64,000 nucleotides of DNA from an uncultured Pelagibacteraceae bacterium (GTDB lineage: Bacteria; Pseudomonadota; Alphaproteobacteria; Pelagibacterales; Pelagibacteraceae): positions 1 through 64,000 of the forward strand of contig CACMTO010000002.1 in assembly GCA_902616645.1 (NCBI GenBank). The letters run 5' to 3'. Both the position numbers and the translations under genes were made by a program. The notes beneath the pieces are model-generated. The model worked only from the letters and a program-made list of their open reading frames with translations. It searched no databases and was not told the DNA's origin. This document shows positions 42,226 through 50,725 of this stretch, one piece after another (within the stretch, counting starts at the first letter, position 1; each line of letters opens with the position of its first letter).

Positions 42226-42982
42226 AAAATTTAGAATTAAAGGTTTCAAAAGTAGGCTGCCTATTGCAAAATTAGAAAATATTTCTTTATCATTTTCAAG
42301 CAGACAAATACTTGACAACATTAGTTTTAAACTTAACGCAGGTGAGATAGTTGGTCTTTTAGGTCCTAATGGTGCAGGAAAAAGTACAATTTTTAATATT
42401 TTGATGGGTTTAATTAAACCAGACTTCGGTAAAGTAATTATATCAAACGCTGACGTAACTAAAGAACCAATCTACGTAAGAGCTAGAAAATTTAAAATTG
42501 GTTATGTTCCCCAATATGGAGGTTTCTTCAATGATTTAAGTCTAATTGATAACTTAAGATCAATTGGAGAAATAATTATTAAAGATGAAAGAGAAAGAAC
42601 ATCGAGGATACATAATTTAATCTCAAAGTTTGCACTGGACAATGTGCAAGAGGTAAAAGCAAAATTTTTATCTGGGGGACAAAGGAGAAAATTAGTTATA
42701 TGTATGGCTTTACTTGGAGATCCCAAGATTCTACTTTGTGATGAGATATTTGCAGCTTTAGATGTTTTAACAATCCACATGCTTAAAGAAATTTTAGTAA
42801 ACCTGCAAAAAGAAAAACCTGAAATGTGTATAATTATATGTGAACATCAAGCAAGAGAACTTTTGTCAATTGTAGATAGAGCAATGATATTATCAAATTG
42901 TAAAATTATTGCAGAAGGTTCTCCTAATAAGTTAATTAAAGATGAAAATGCTAAAAACCAATATTTTGGAGATTTTTTCTAA
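42212..42982 (+). CDS. lptB: LPS export ABC transporter ATPase LptB
   Basis: ABC ATPase of 256 residues. Walker A LLGPNGAGKST, Q-loop YVPQYGGFFNDLS, signature LSGGQRRK, Walker B ILLCDEIFAALD, and switch His in IICEHQAREL. It powers LPS extraction. I choose the ATG at 42212 (MALIKKFRIKG) inside the lptC end. The longer frame from 42170 adds a non-conserved segment. Confidence 0.9.
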   Translation: MALIKKFRIKGFKSRLPIAKLENISLSFSSRQILDNISFKLNAGEIVGLLGPNGAGKSTIFNILMGLIKPDFGKVIISNADVTKEPIYVRARKFKIGYVPQYGGFFNDLSLIDNLRSIGEIIIKDERERTSRIHNLISKFALDNVQEVKAKFLSGGQRRKLVICMALLGDPKILLCDEIFAALDVLTIHMLKEILVNLQKEKPEMCIIICEHQARELLSIVDRAMILSNCKIIAEGSPNKLIKDENAKNQYFGDFF

Positions 42983-43011
42983 AATTTTTAGTATCAATTT
43001 TTAAATAATTT

Positions 43012-44334
43012 ATGAGAAAAGTTTTAACAATTAATCGAATAATTAAACCCTTTAATAAAAAAATATATATTGAAGGTGATAAGAGTTTATCCATAAGATG
43101 GGTTTTGTTATCCTCATTATCGAGGAATAAATCTATTTCCTATAACCTTTTAAAATCGGACGATGTGATGAGTGCAATATCTTGCATTAAAAAATTAGGA
43201 TCAAGAGTTAAAGTTAAAGATAATAAATGTGAGATAATCGGAAGTGGACTTAATTATAAGATAAAAAAAGATCTTATTTTAGACGCAGGTAATTCAGGAA
43301 CTTTGGGTAGGTTAATTCTTGGATTGCTAGTAAATGCAGATAAAAAATTTAAACTAGTTGGAGATAAAAGTTTATCGAAAAGAGACTTTGGAAGAGTTAC
43401 AAAACCATTAAAAAAATTTGGAGCCTCTTTTAGATCAAATAAAAATCGTCTTCCTTTAATAATGAAAGGAGTACAAAAACCTAAGCCAATTAACTTCTAT
43501 GAAAAAAAAGGATCTGCTCAATCTAAAACTTCTGTGATTTTTGCGGCACTAAAGTCAGAGGGTACAACAAGAATTAAGGCAAAAAAGTCGAGGGATCATA
43601 CTGAAATATTATTAAAACATTTGAAAATACCAATTAATATTAAAAAGACAAAAAATCTTGATTATATTTCTATTAAAGGTGTAAAAAAAATTAATTCTCT
43701 TAAGTATAGAATTCCAGGTGATATGAGTTCATCTGCTTTTTTTATTGTTTTAACTATTTTATCTGAAAGATCTCAAATATTAATTAAAAATGTAAATGTA
43801 AATCCTTCAAGAATTGGAGTCATAAATATATTAAAAAAAATGGGTGCAAATATAAAGTTTATTAATACTAGAAAATACCGGGGTGAGATGATCGCAGACG
43901 TATTCGCAAAAAGTTCAGAAAACCTCAAGGGTGTAACTTGTCCAAGAAATCTAAATTCAAGTGCGATTGATGAATTTTTACTAATTTTTTTAATTGCAGC
44001 TCGATCTCAAGGAGTCTCAAGGTTTAATGATATTTCTGAATTAAATCAAAAAGAAAGTGAACGGTTAAATTGGGGTTCGAAAATTTTGAGTCTTATGGGT
44101 ATCAAAAATAAAAAAACAAAAGACTCAATCAAAATTTATGGTAATCCAAAACTACAAATACAAAAAACTATTCATATAAAAAATTTTTTGAAAGATCATA
44201 GGGTTTTCATGATGAGCGTAATAGCAGCTTTAACTTTTGGTGGTAAATGGAAGATAAATGATCCTGATTCAATTAAAACGTCATTTCCGTCTTTTTTAAA
44301 AACATTGAAATTTATTGAACAAAAAAAATATTAA
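43012..44334 (+). CDS. aroA: 3-phosphoshikimate 1-carboxyvinyltransferase (EPSP synthase)
   Basis: Sixth step of the shikimate pathway. N-terminal GDKSLSIRWVLLSSLS, the LDAGNSGTLGRLILGLL block with the PEP-binding residues, SAQSKTSVIFAAL, DMSSSAFFIV, and the C-terminal KDHRVFMMS. 440 residues. It normally precedes cmk and rpsA in alphaproteobacteria; here cmk is missing or decayed. Confidence 0.96.
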   Translation: MRKVLTINRIIKPFNKKIYIEGDKSLSIRWVLLSSLSRNKSISYNLLKSDDVMSAISCIKKLGSRVKVKDNKCEIIGSGLNYKIKKDLILDAGNSGTLGRLILGLLVNADKKFKLVGDKSLSKRDFGRVTKPLKKFGASFRSNKNRLPLIMKGVQKPKPINFYEKKGSAQSKTSVIFAALKSEGTTRIKAKKSRDHTEILLKHLKIPINIKKTKNLDYISIKGVKKINSLKYRIPGDMSSSAFFIVLTILSERSQILIKNVNVNPSRIGVINILKKMGANIKFINTRKYRGEMIADVFAKSSENLKGVTCPRNLNSSAIDEFLLIFLIAARSQGVSRFNDISELNQKESERLNWGSKILSLMGIKNKKTKDSIKIYGNPKLQIQKTIHIKNFLKDHRVFMMSVIAALTFGGKWKINDPDSIKTSFPSFLKTLKFIEQKKY

Positions 44335-44415
44335 AAATCAAGGTAAATTACTTAATTATTGCAAGAAAACACAAGAAGTGGGGGACATTAACAGTTGATA
44401 AATATTTCAAATTTA
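44335..44415 (+). pseudogene. cmk: Possible N-terminal remnant of cytidylate kinase
   Basis: In the 122-base aroA-rpsA gap, where alphaproteobacteria keep cmk, one frame reads ...VNYLIIA, then six residues, then GTLT, two residues, then KYFKFK and a stop. Intact Cmk begins LIIAIDGPAASGKGTL followed by a helix ending in an aromatic-rich segment. The flanks LIIA and GTLT...KYFKFK therefore line up in order, with the P-loop replaced. No start, P-loop or downstream domain remains. Similarity is short and was judged by eye from memory of the family, so this is a hypothesis. Confidence 0.4.
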
Positions 44416-44449
44416 AGTAGAAGATCATGCTTTTTTAAATTTAAAAAGC
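44409..44449 (+). promoter_or_regulatory. Two mutually exclusive hairpins ahead of rpsA
   Basis: Arm AAATTTAA (44409-44416) can pair with TTAAATTT (44435-44442). Alternatively GCTTTTT (44429-44435) pairs with AAAAAGC (44443-44449), ending 7 bases before the rpsA ATG. The two pairings exclude each other. S1 is autoregulated in enterics through its leader, so a switch is conceivable, but arms are mostly A-T and could be chance. Confidence 0.25.
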
Positions 44450-44456
44450 TTTAATT

Positions 44457-46178
44457 ATGGAAATATTTAAAAATTTAGATAACCCACTCACAAAAGAGTT
44501 TGAACAACTACTTAACAATCAATTATCAAAAATTCAAATAGAAGAGGGAAAAATTATTAATGGAAAAATTAATAAAATCACAGAAAAATTTGTTTTTCTT
44601 TTTGTAGAAGGTTTAAAAAGCGAACCAGTGTTAGATTTAAATGAACTTAAAGCAATAGGCTTAGCTGATAAAATAAAAGTTGGGGAGTCAATTCCTGTTC
44701 TTTTAGAAAAAATTGAAGATAAAAATGGCGAAGTAATAGTTTCCGCTAGTAAGGCCCAAAAAATTAAGGGTTGGGATCAATTAGTCAAAGCTTATGAAAA
44801 TAATGAACCAATTATGGGTAAAATTACATCAAAGTGTAAGGGTGGATGTATTGTGGAACACATTGATACCGGTTCTTTAATGTTTCTACCCGGTTCGCAA
44901 ATAAGTGATAAACCTTTAAAAGACATTAGTCATTTAATGAATGAACCTCAAAAGTTTGCTTTAATAAAATTGGATAAAGTAAGAGGAAATGCCTGTGTAT
45001 CTAGAAGAGAAATAATCTCATCATTCAAAAAAGAAGACAAAATTAAAATAATCGAAAAGTATAAAGTTGGCGATATCATAAAGGGTGCTGAGGTAAAAGG
45101 ATATAGCACTTTTGGATGTTTCTTTAATGTTAATGGAGAATTGGATGTATTGGTTCACTTGCAAGAAATATCTTATTCTAGAGTAAATCATCCTGATGAG
45201 GTGTTCAATATCGGTGAAAAACATGATCTTAAAGTTATTTCAGTTGATAAAGAAAAATTACAAGTTGGTTGTTCTGTTAAACAACTTTCCCCTGACCCGT
45301 TTGAACATATTGAAAACTATGAATTAAACAAAGTTTACAAAGTAAAGGTAGTCAAGATAATGGATTTTGGAGCTTTTTGTGAATTAGAACCTGGTCTTAC
45401 TACTTTGCTACATTCTAGTGAACTAAGTTGGACAAAAAAAAATATTTCCACAAAAAAAATGTTTAAAGTTGGAGATGAAATTGATTGTGTAATTACTGAA
45501 ATTGATAAAACTAAAAGACGTATTGCAATTTCTCATAGATTAACTCAAGAAAATCCCTTCAATACATTCGAGAAAAAATATCCTGTTGGATCTATTGTAC
45601 TTGGTGAAGTTGTAAATAAAAATGAATATTCTTTATTTTTAAAAATAGAAGGTTTAGATGTAGATGCTTTTTTACATTGCAATGATTTAACCTACCTGTC
45701 TAATGTTGAGGAAGAATTAGCTAAGTATAAAAAAGGTGACAATATAAAAGTCAAAGTTTTAGAAATAAAGGCATCTGAACAAAAAATAAGGGTTGGATTA
45801 AGACAGACACAAAAAGACCCTTTTGATTGGTTTAAAGATAAGAAAAAAAATCAAATAATTACTGTAAAAATAGTTTCAACAGATAACAAAGGTTTAATAG
45901 TAAGGCCTGAAGGTTGTGACATGGAATTTCCAATAAAAAAATCTTTAATAGCAATAAATGCTGCAGACGCTAGACCGTCAAGATTTACAGGTGGGGAAAG
46001 AATTGATTGTGCAATATCTGATTTAGATTTAATAAAAAGAAAAGTAACCTTAAGTATAAAACTTTTAGAAGAAATAGAAAAAAAAGAGGCTTTAGAGAAA
46101 TACGGTGCAGAAGGTTCTGGTAAAAATTTACCATTTTCATCTCTATCTGAAGACTTAAAGAAAAAAGAAAAAAAATAA
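44457..46178 (+). CDS. rpsA: 30S ribosomal protein S1
   Basis: Six S1 RNA-binding repeats over 573 residues. The first two bind the ribosome, and the later ones (for example GDIIKGAEVKGYSTFGCFFNV, YKVKVVKIMDFGAFCELEPG and GSIVLGEVVNKNEYSLFLKI) bind mRNA. S1 matters more in a genome where few starts have a visible Shine-Dalgarno sequence. Followed by ihfB after 21 bases. Confidence 0.97.
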   Translation: MEIFKNLDNPLTKEFEQLLNNQLSKIQIEEGKIINGKINKITEKFVFLFVEGLKSEPVLDLNELKAIGLADKIKVGESIPVLLEKIEDKNGEVIVSASKAQKIKGWDQLVKAYENNEPIMGKITSKCKGGCIVEHIDTGSLMFLPGSQISDKPLKDISHLMNEPQKFALIKLDKVRGNACVSRREIISSFKKEDKIKIIEKYKVGDIIKGAEVKGYSTFGCFFNVNGELDVLVHLQEISYSRVNHPDEVFNIGEKHDLKVISVDKEKLQVGCSVKQLSPDPFEHIENYELNKVYKVKVVKIMDFGAFCELEPGLTTLLHSSELSWTKKNISTKKMFKVGDEIDCVITEIDKTKRRIAISHRLTQENPFNTFEKKYPVGSIVLGEVVNKNEYSLFLKIEGLDVDAFLHCNDLTYLSNVEEELAKYKKGDNIKVKVLEIKASEQKIRVGLRQTQKDPFDWFKDKKKNQIITVKIVSTDNKGLIVRPEGCDMEFPIKKSLIAINAADARPSRFTGGERIDCAISDLDLIKRKVTLSIKLLEEIEKKEALEKYGAEGSGKNLPFSSLSEDLKKKEKK

Positions 46179-46199
46179 TAATAAATAAATAAAATTACA

Positions 46200-46493
46200 T
46201 TGGCTGTTGTAAAATCAAAGCTTTTAAAACAACTCGCAAAAAACTATCCTAATTTCCTTAAAAAAGACTTGGAAAGATTTATAGAAATCATATTAAAAGA
46301 AATAAAACAAACTCTTAAAAGGGGTGAGAGAGTAGAATTAAGAGGCTTTGGAATTTTTTCTAGCAAAATACAAAAAGCGAGAATATCAAGAAATCCAAAA
46401 ACTGGTGAAAAAGTCAATACAATTCAAAAAAAAATTATTCACTTTAAAATGTCAAAAGACTTGTTTAAAAAATTAAATAATGAAAAAAAATAA
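46200..46493 (+). CDS. ihfB: Integration host factor subunit beta
   Basis: HU/IHF family DNA-bending protein of 97 residues. ERVELRGFGIFSSK and RNPKTGEKVNT (the beta-arm with the intercalating proline) are diagnostic. The start is a TTG at 46200, giving MAVVKSKLLKQL; no ATG fits. It overlaps pyrF by 14 bases. The rpsA-ihfB order is conserved across proteobacteria. Confidence 0.93.
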   Translation: MAVVKSKLLKQLAKNYPNFLKKDLERFIEIILKEIKQTLKRGERVELRGFGIFSSKIQKARISRNPKTGEKVNTIQKKIIHFKMSKDLFKKLNNEKK

Positions 46494-47154
46494 AATATTC
46501 GTCGCTTGTGATAGCACAAATATTTCTAAAATTAAAAAGATAATTGAACATACTTCTGATACTAAATTAAAAATTGGATATAAGTTTGGTTTAGAGTTTC
46601 TTAATTCTAAAAATGGAAGAAATTTCATTTCTAAATTAAAGAAAAAGATTATTTTTGTGGATTTAAAATTACACGATATTCCAAACACCTGTGTATCAAC
46701 AATCAAAGCGATTAAGGACTTGAGAGTCAATTATTTAACTATCCATATAAGCTCAGGTTTGCAAGCTCTTAAAGCAGCTAAAAAAGTTTCAGGTCCAATT
46801 CGTTTAGTCGGTGTGAGCATTCTAACCTCTCTAGACAACAAAGAGTTAAAAGAAATTGGATTTAATAAAAATATCAAAAGATTAGTTCTACACCAAGCGA
46901 GATTAGCGAAGAAAGCTAAATTAGATGCAATCGTATGTAGTGCAAAAGAAGTTCAAATAGTGAGAAAAGTATTTAAAAAAGAAATTATTACTCCTGGAAT
47001 AAGATTCCATTCAAATAATAATGACCAAAAAAGAGTATTAACGCCTAAACAAGCTCTAAAAAATGGAGCTCATTCTCTTGTGATAGGTAGGAATATTACA
47101 AGAGGTAATATTAAAAAAAATATTAAATCATTAATTAGTCACCTAAGTCAATGA
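46480..47154 (+). CDS. pyrF: Orotidine 5'-phosphate decarboxylase
   Basis: Last step of UMP synthesis. TIM barrel with N-terminal FVACDS, lysine of the KIGYKFGLEF strand, the catalytic FVDLKLHDIPNT (D-x-K-x2-D), and C-terminal GAHSLVIGRNIT. 224 residues. Overlaps ihfB by 14 bases and trpF by four (ATGA). Confidence 0.96.
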   Translation: MKKNKIFVACDSTNISKIKKIIEHTSDTKLKIGYKFGLEFLNSKNGRNFISKLKKKIIFVDLKLHDIPNTCVSTIKAIKDLRVNYLTIHISSGLQALKAAKKVSGPIRLVGVSILTSLDNKELKEIGFNKNIKRLVLHQARLAKKAKLDAIVCSAKEVQIVRKVFKKEIITPGIRFHSNNNDQKRVLTPKQALKNGAHSLVIGRNITRGNIKKNIKSLISHLSQ

Positions 47155-47774
47155 TCAAAGGTCTAAAAATTTGTGGGGTCTCAGATCCTAAAACTTTAAA
47201 CTATATCTTAAATCATAATCATCTACCATCTTTGACTATGATAGGTTTCATTACAAATTACGAAAGAAGTCAAAGGTTTGTAAAATACGAAAAATTAAAA
47301 AATTTAACTCAAGTTAAAAAAAAAAAAGTTAAATTTACCTCAGTTTTAGTAAATCCATCTGATGAGACACTTGAAAAGATAAAAAATTTAAATTTTGATT
47401 ATTATCAACTTTACGATGTAAGCCCTGAAAGAACAAAAAAAATTAAATTACGATATAAAAAAAAAATAATTACAGCAATTACAGTTTCAAGTAAAGTCGA
47501 TGTAATGAGATACAAAGATTATTCTGATATCTCGGACATTATCCTGTTTGACTCAAAGGGATATCATAAATCTAGGAGTTTTGATCATGGCTTTCTGGAT
47601 GAGGTTCCTGATGAATTAAATAAAATGATTGCAGGAAATATTCAAATAGATGATATTCCTAGTTTTAAAAATAAAGGTTTCATAATTGATCTAAGTGGGG
47701 CGCTAGAAGATAAAAATGGAAAAAAAGATATAAATAAAATTGATAAATTGTTAAATTTAATAACAAAAGTATGA
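47151..47774 (+). CDS. trpF: Phosphoribosylanthranilate isomerase (divergent)
   Basis: TIM-barrel enzyme of tryptophan synthesis. The start GLKICGVSDPKTLNYI fits TrpF (K-I-C-G, catalytic Cys), and the phosphate-binding end IIDLSGALEDKNGKKD fits the family DxSSGVE...G.KD. The middle is weakly conserved: DSKGYHKSRSFDHGF stands where DsgGGTGkxFDW is expected. Position before trpB and ATGA overlaps on both sides support the call. Confidence 0.88.
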   Translation: MIKGLKICGVSDPKTLNYILNHNHLPSLTMIGFITNYERSQRFVKYEKLKNLTQVKKKKVKFTSVLVNPSDETLEKIKNLNFDYYQLYDVSPERTKKIKLRYKKKIITAITVSSKVDVMRYKDYSDISDIILFDSKGYHKSRSFDHGFLDEVPDELNKMIAGNIQIDDIPSFKNKGFIIDLSGALEDKNGKKDINKIDKLLNLITKV

Positions 47775-49006
47775 AATTAAAAAAAAAAATTCCAGTTATT
47801 GATCAAGGAAATAGGCATGGATTTTGGGGGGGTAAATTTGGGGGAAATTTTGTTCCTGAAACATTAAAAAAACCCATCGAAGATCTAGAAATTCTTTTTA
47901 ATAAACTAAAAAAAGATAAAAATTTTATAAATGAGAGAGATAGATATTTTAAAAATTGGGTTGGTGTTCCTACTCGTTTTATTAAATTGAAAAATTTAAC
48001 TAATTATGTGGGAGGAGCTCAGATTTGGTCTAAGGTTGTATCAGATGCAAATGGAGGAGCACACAAAATTTACAATGCTACCGTTCATTGCTTGCTCGCA
48101 AAACGTTCTGGTAAAAAAGTTATAATTGGTGACACTGGTGCAGGCTATGCAGGTAAAATGTTAAGTATGGCAGCTAAAAAATTTGGTTTAAAATGTAAAA
48201 TTTTTATGGGCGCTAAAGATATTTCAAGACAACAACCTAACGTAAAAGCTATTAAAAAAAATGGAGCAGAGGTCATACCAGTTTATTCTGGAAGTCAAAC
48301 ACTTGTAGACGCTGTCTCTGAATGTATGAGATATTGGGTTGCCAATTGTGATACGACAGCAATGTGTGTAGGCAGTACTGTAGGACCAGCTGTCTTTGTT
48401 CGTATCTGTGGATGGAGCACTAGTCAAATTTCAAGAGAATTAAAAGCTCAGTTGATTGATGAGTTTGGATCAATTCCAAAAAAACTAAAACTGTATAATT
48501 GTGTTGGAGGTGGCAGTTCGAGTTTTGGATTTTGGAATGAATTTATGGATTATCATAAAAATCAATGTGAGTTTATTGGTGTAGAAGCAGGTGGGCCTGC
48601 AAGAAGTAAAAAACATGCAGCACCTTTAACATTTGGTTCTAAAATTGGTATCCTTCATGGTGCAGCTCAGTACGTTAATCAAAATTCAGATGGTCAGATA
48701 GAGGAAACAGAGTCAATTTCGGCAGGACTTGATTATCCTGGGATCTCTCCTCTTCATTGTTTTTTAAAGGACACAAAGAGAGCAAGGTATACTGCCGCAA
48801 GTGATGAAGAAGCTTTAAATGCCTACAAGCTTGTAACAAAATTTGAAAAATTAAGGCCTTCCCTTGAGCCAAGTCATGCTTTCTCAGTTGCAATAAAAGA
48901 GTCGAAAAAATTTAGTAAAGACACTATCGTAGTAGTAAATAGCTGTGGGGATGCATATAAGGATAAGGGAATTATAGAAAAAAGACTAGGAAAAAAATAT
49001 GCCTAA
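47771..49006 (+). CDS. trpB: Tryptophan synthase beta chain
   Basis: PLP subunit condensing indole with serine. The Schiff-base lysine is in NGGAHKIYNA, then GDTGAGYAGKM, the phosphate-binding CVGGGSSSFGF, and AGLDYPGISP. 411 residues. The SAR11 protein departs from the usual HKxN and GAGQHG wording slightly (HKIYN, GAGYAG). Overlaps trpA by 8 bases; the products form a channelled alpha2-beta2 complex. Confidence 0.95.
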   Translation: MKLKKKIPVIDQGNRHGFWGGKFGGNFVPETLKKPIEDLEILFNKLKKDKNFINERDRYFKNWVGVPTRFIKLKNLTNYVGGAQIWSKVVSDANGGAHKIYNATVHCLLAKRSGKKVIIGDTGAGYAGKMLSMAAKKFGLKCKIFMGAKDISRQQPNVKAIKKNGAEVIPVYSGSQTLVDAVSECMRYWVANCDTTAMCVGSTVGPAVFVRICGWSTSQISRELKAQLIDEFGSIPKKLKLYNCVGGGSSSFGFWNEFMDYHKNQCEFIGVEAGGPARSKKHAAPLTFGSKIGILHGAAQYVNQNSDGQIEETESISAGLDYPGISPLHCFLKDTKRARYTAASDEEALNAYKLVTKFEKLRPSLEPSHAFSVAIKESKKFSKDTIVVVNSCGDAYKDKGIIEKRLGKKYA

Positions 49007-49799
49007 TCCAATTAGTGTTGCTTTTGAAATAGCAAAAAAGGAGAGTAGACCTGCCTTATTAACTTATACTGTTGCGGGTGATAGCTCAAAAAAACAATCT
49101 TTAGAAATATTAAATTCGATCTCAAAAAATGTAGATATTTTAGAGATAGGTATGCCTCACAACACTCCTGTTGCAGATGGAAGTCAAATCCAAACAAGTT
49201 CTTATAGAGCAATCAAAAATGGTATTAAAATTAATGATATTTTTAAAATTGTTAAAGACTTTAAATCATTTAATAAAACAAAACCCATTATATTAATGGG
49301 ATACTACAACATGATCTTTCAATATGGCGAAAACGAATTCTTGAAAAAATGCAAAATTTCAGGTGTAAATGGATTAATAGTAGTTGACTTGCCGTGGCCT
49401 GAAAATAGAAAATTTGCTAATAAATGTAAAAAAAAATCAATTTATTTCATTCAACTTTTATCACCAACAACAACTACCAAGAGACTAAAAAAAATAATCA
49501 AAGATTCTCACTCAATGAACTATTTTATTTCAATGCTTTCAACCACTGGCGGTAAACTCAAAGTTTCCCCGAAAGAGATAATGAATAATTATGACAAAAT
49601 AAAGAGAATTGACCCAAAAAAAAATGTTGTAATTGGTTTTGGTATAACTGAAAAAACTATAAAATCATTGAAAAAAGCCGATGGATTAGTCGTAGGAAGT
49701 GCAATTTGTAAAGAAATAACTAATTCTTTAAAAAAGAGACAAAATGTGGTCACAAATGTTAATAATGTAGTTAAAAAATTAAAAAAAAAAATATTATGA
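48999..49799 (+). CDS. trpA: Tryptophan synthase alpha chain
   Basis: Cleaves indole-glycerol phosphate. Catalytic Glu in ILEIGMPHNTPVADGSQIQ with the Asp of VADG, and PIILMGYYN. 266 residues. Its stop overlaps the accD start (ATGA), as in many alphaproteobacteria. Confidence 0.96.
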   Translation: MPNPISVAFEIAKKESRPALLTYTVAGDSSKKQSLEILNSISKNVDILEIGMPHNTPVADGSQIQTSSYRAIKNGIKINDIFKIVKDFKSFNKTKPIILMGYYNMIFQYGENEFLKKCKISGVNGLIVVDLPWPENRKFANKCKKKSIYFIQLLSPTTTTKRLKKIIKDSHSMNYFISMLSTTGGKLKVSPKEIMNNYDKIKRIDPKKNVVIGFGITEKTIKSLKKADGLVVGSAICKEITNSLKKRQNVVTNVNNVVKKLKKKIL

Positions 49800-50725
49800 A
49801 TTGGATTACAAAAATTATCAAAGCAGGTGAAAAAATTAAGTCTGCAATTCACAAAAGGGCCACTAAAGAGGATATAGCCAATAGTGATTGGACATCATGT
49901 TGTAAAGGGCCAATTTTAAAAAAAGATTTAGAAACAAACCTTTGGGTATGTCCTGATTGTAATAAACATCACAGAATTAATCCAAAACAAAGATTTGATA
50001 TATTATTTGGTAAAAATAATTACGAAATATTTAAAACTCCTATTCCAAAAGATGATCCATTAAACTGGACAGATTCTAAGTCATACAAAAGTAGGCTTAA
50101 AAGTGCTAGAAAAAAAACAGGTATGGAATGTGGGATGATGGTTGTGAGTGGTCATATTAATAATATAAGGGTAACTGCAGTAGCCTCTGATTTTGACTTT
50201 TTAGGCGCTTCAATGGCTGCTGCTGAAGGTGAAGCATTTTTATATGGAATACAACATGCAATCGAAAATAAAACTCCATTTTTATGTATAAGCGCTGGAG
50301 GTGGAATGAGAATGATGGAAAGTCTTATTTCATTATCACAAATGACTAGGACAACACTTGCTATTAATGAATTAAAAAATAAAAACTTACCATATTTAGT
50401 TTGTATTACTGATCCAACTGCTGGTGGTATTACAGCATCATATGCGATGCTAGGAGATATTCATTTAGCAGAACCTAATGCTTTAATAGCTTTTGCAGGA
50501 GCAAGAGTTATACAAGGAACTGTAAAAGAAGAACTTCCAGAGGGATTTCAAAAAAGTGAATATGTTGAAAAAACTGGATTTATTGATTTAATCGTTGAGA
50601 GAAAAGATCTAAGTGAGAAAATAGGAACTTTATTATCAATATTGTTAAAGAAAAATTCTGTTATAAATTCTGATGAAAATGAAACTTCAGAAGATAGTCA
50701 ATCGCTTACAAAAGTTGCATCCTAA
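49796..50725 (+). CDS. accD: Acetyl-CoA carboxylase carboxyltransferase subunit beta
   Basis: Makes malonyl-CoA with AccA. The N-terminal zinc-ribbon region reads WTSCCKGPI...VCPDCNKHH, so the first C-x2-C knuckle is collapsed to C-C. The crotonase-fold part has CISAGGGMRMMESL and DPTAGGITASYAMLGD, which bind CoA/biotin. 309 residues. The 3' end overlaps folC by about 50 bases. Confidence 0.95.
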   Translation: MNWITKIIKAGEKIKSAIHKRATKEDIANSDWTSCCKGPILKKDLETNLWVCPDCNKHHRINPKQRFDILFGKNNYEIFKTPIPKDDPLNWTDSKSYKSRLKSARKKTGMECGMMVVSGHINNIRVTAVASDFDFLGASMAAAEGEAFLYGIQHAIENKTPFLCISAGGGMRMMESLISLSQMTRTTLAINELKNKNLPYLVCITDPTAGGITASYAMLGDIHLAEPNALIAFAGARVIQGTVKEELPEGFQKSEYVEKTGFIDLIVERKDLSEKIGTLLSILLKKNSVINSDENETSEDSQSLTKVAS

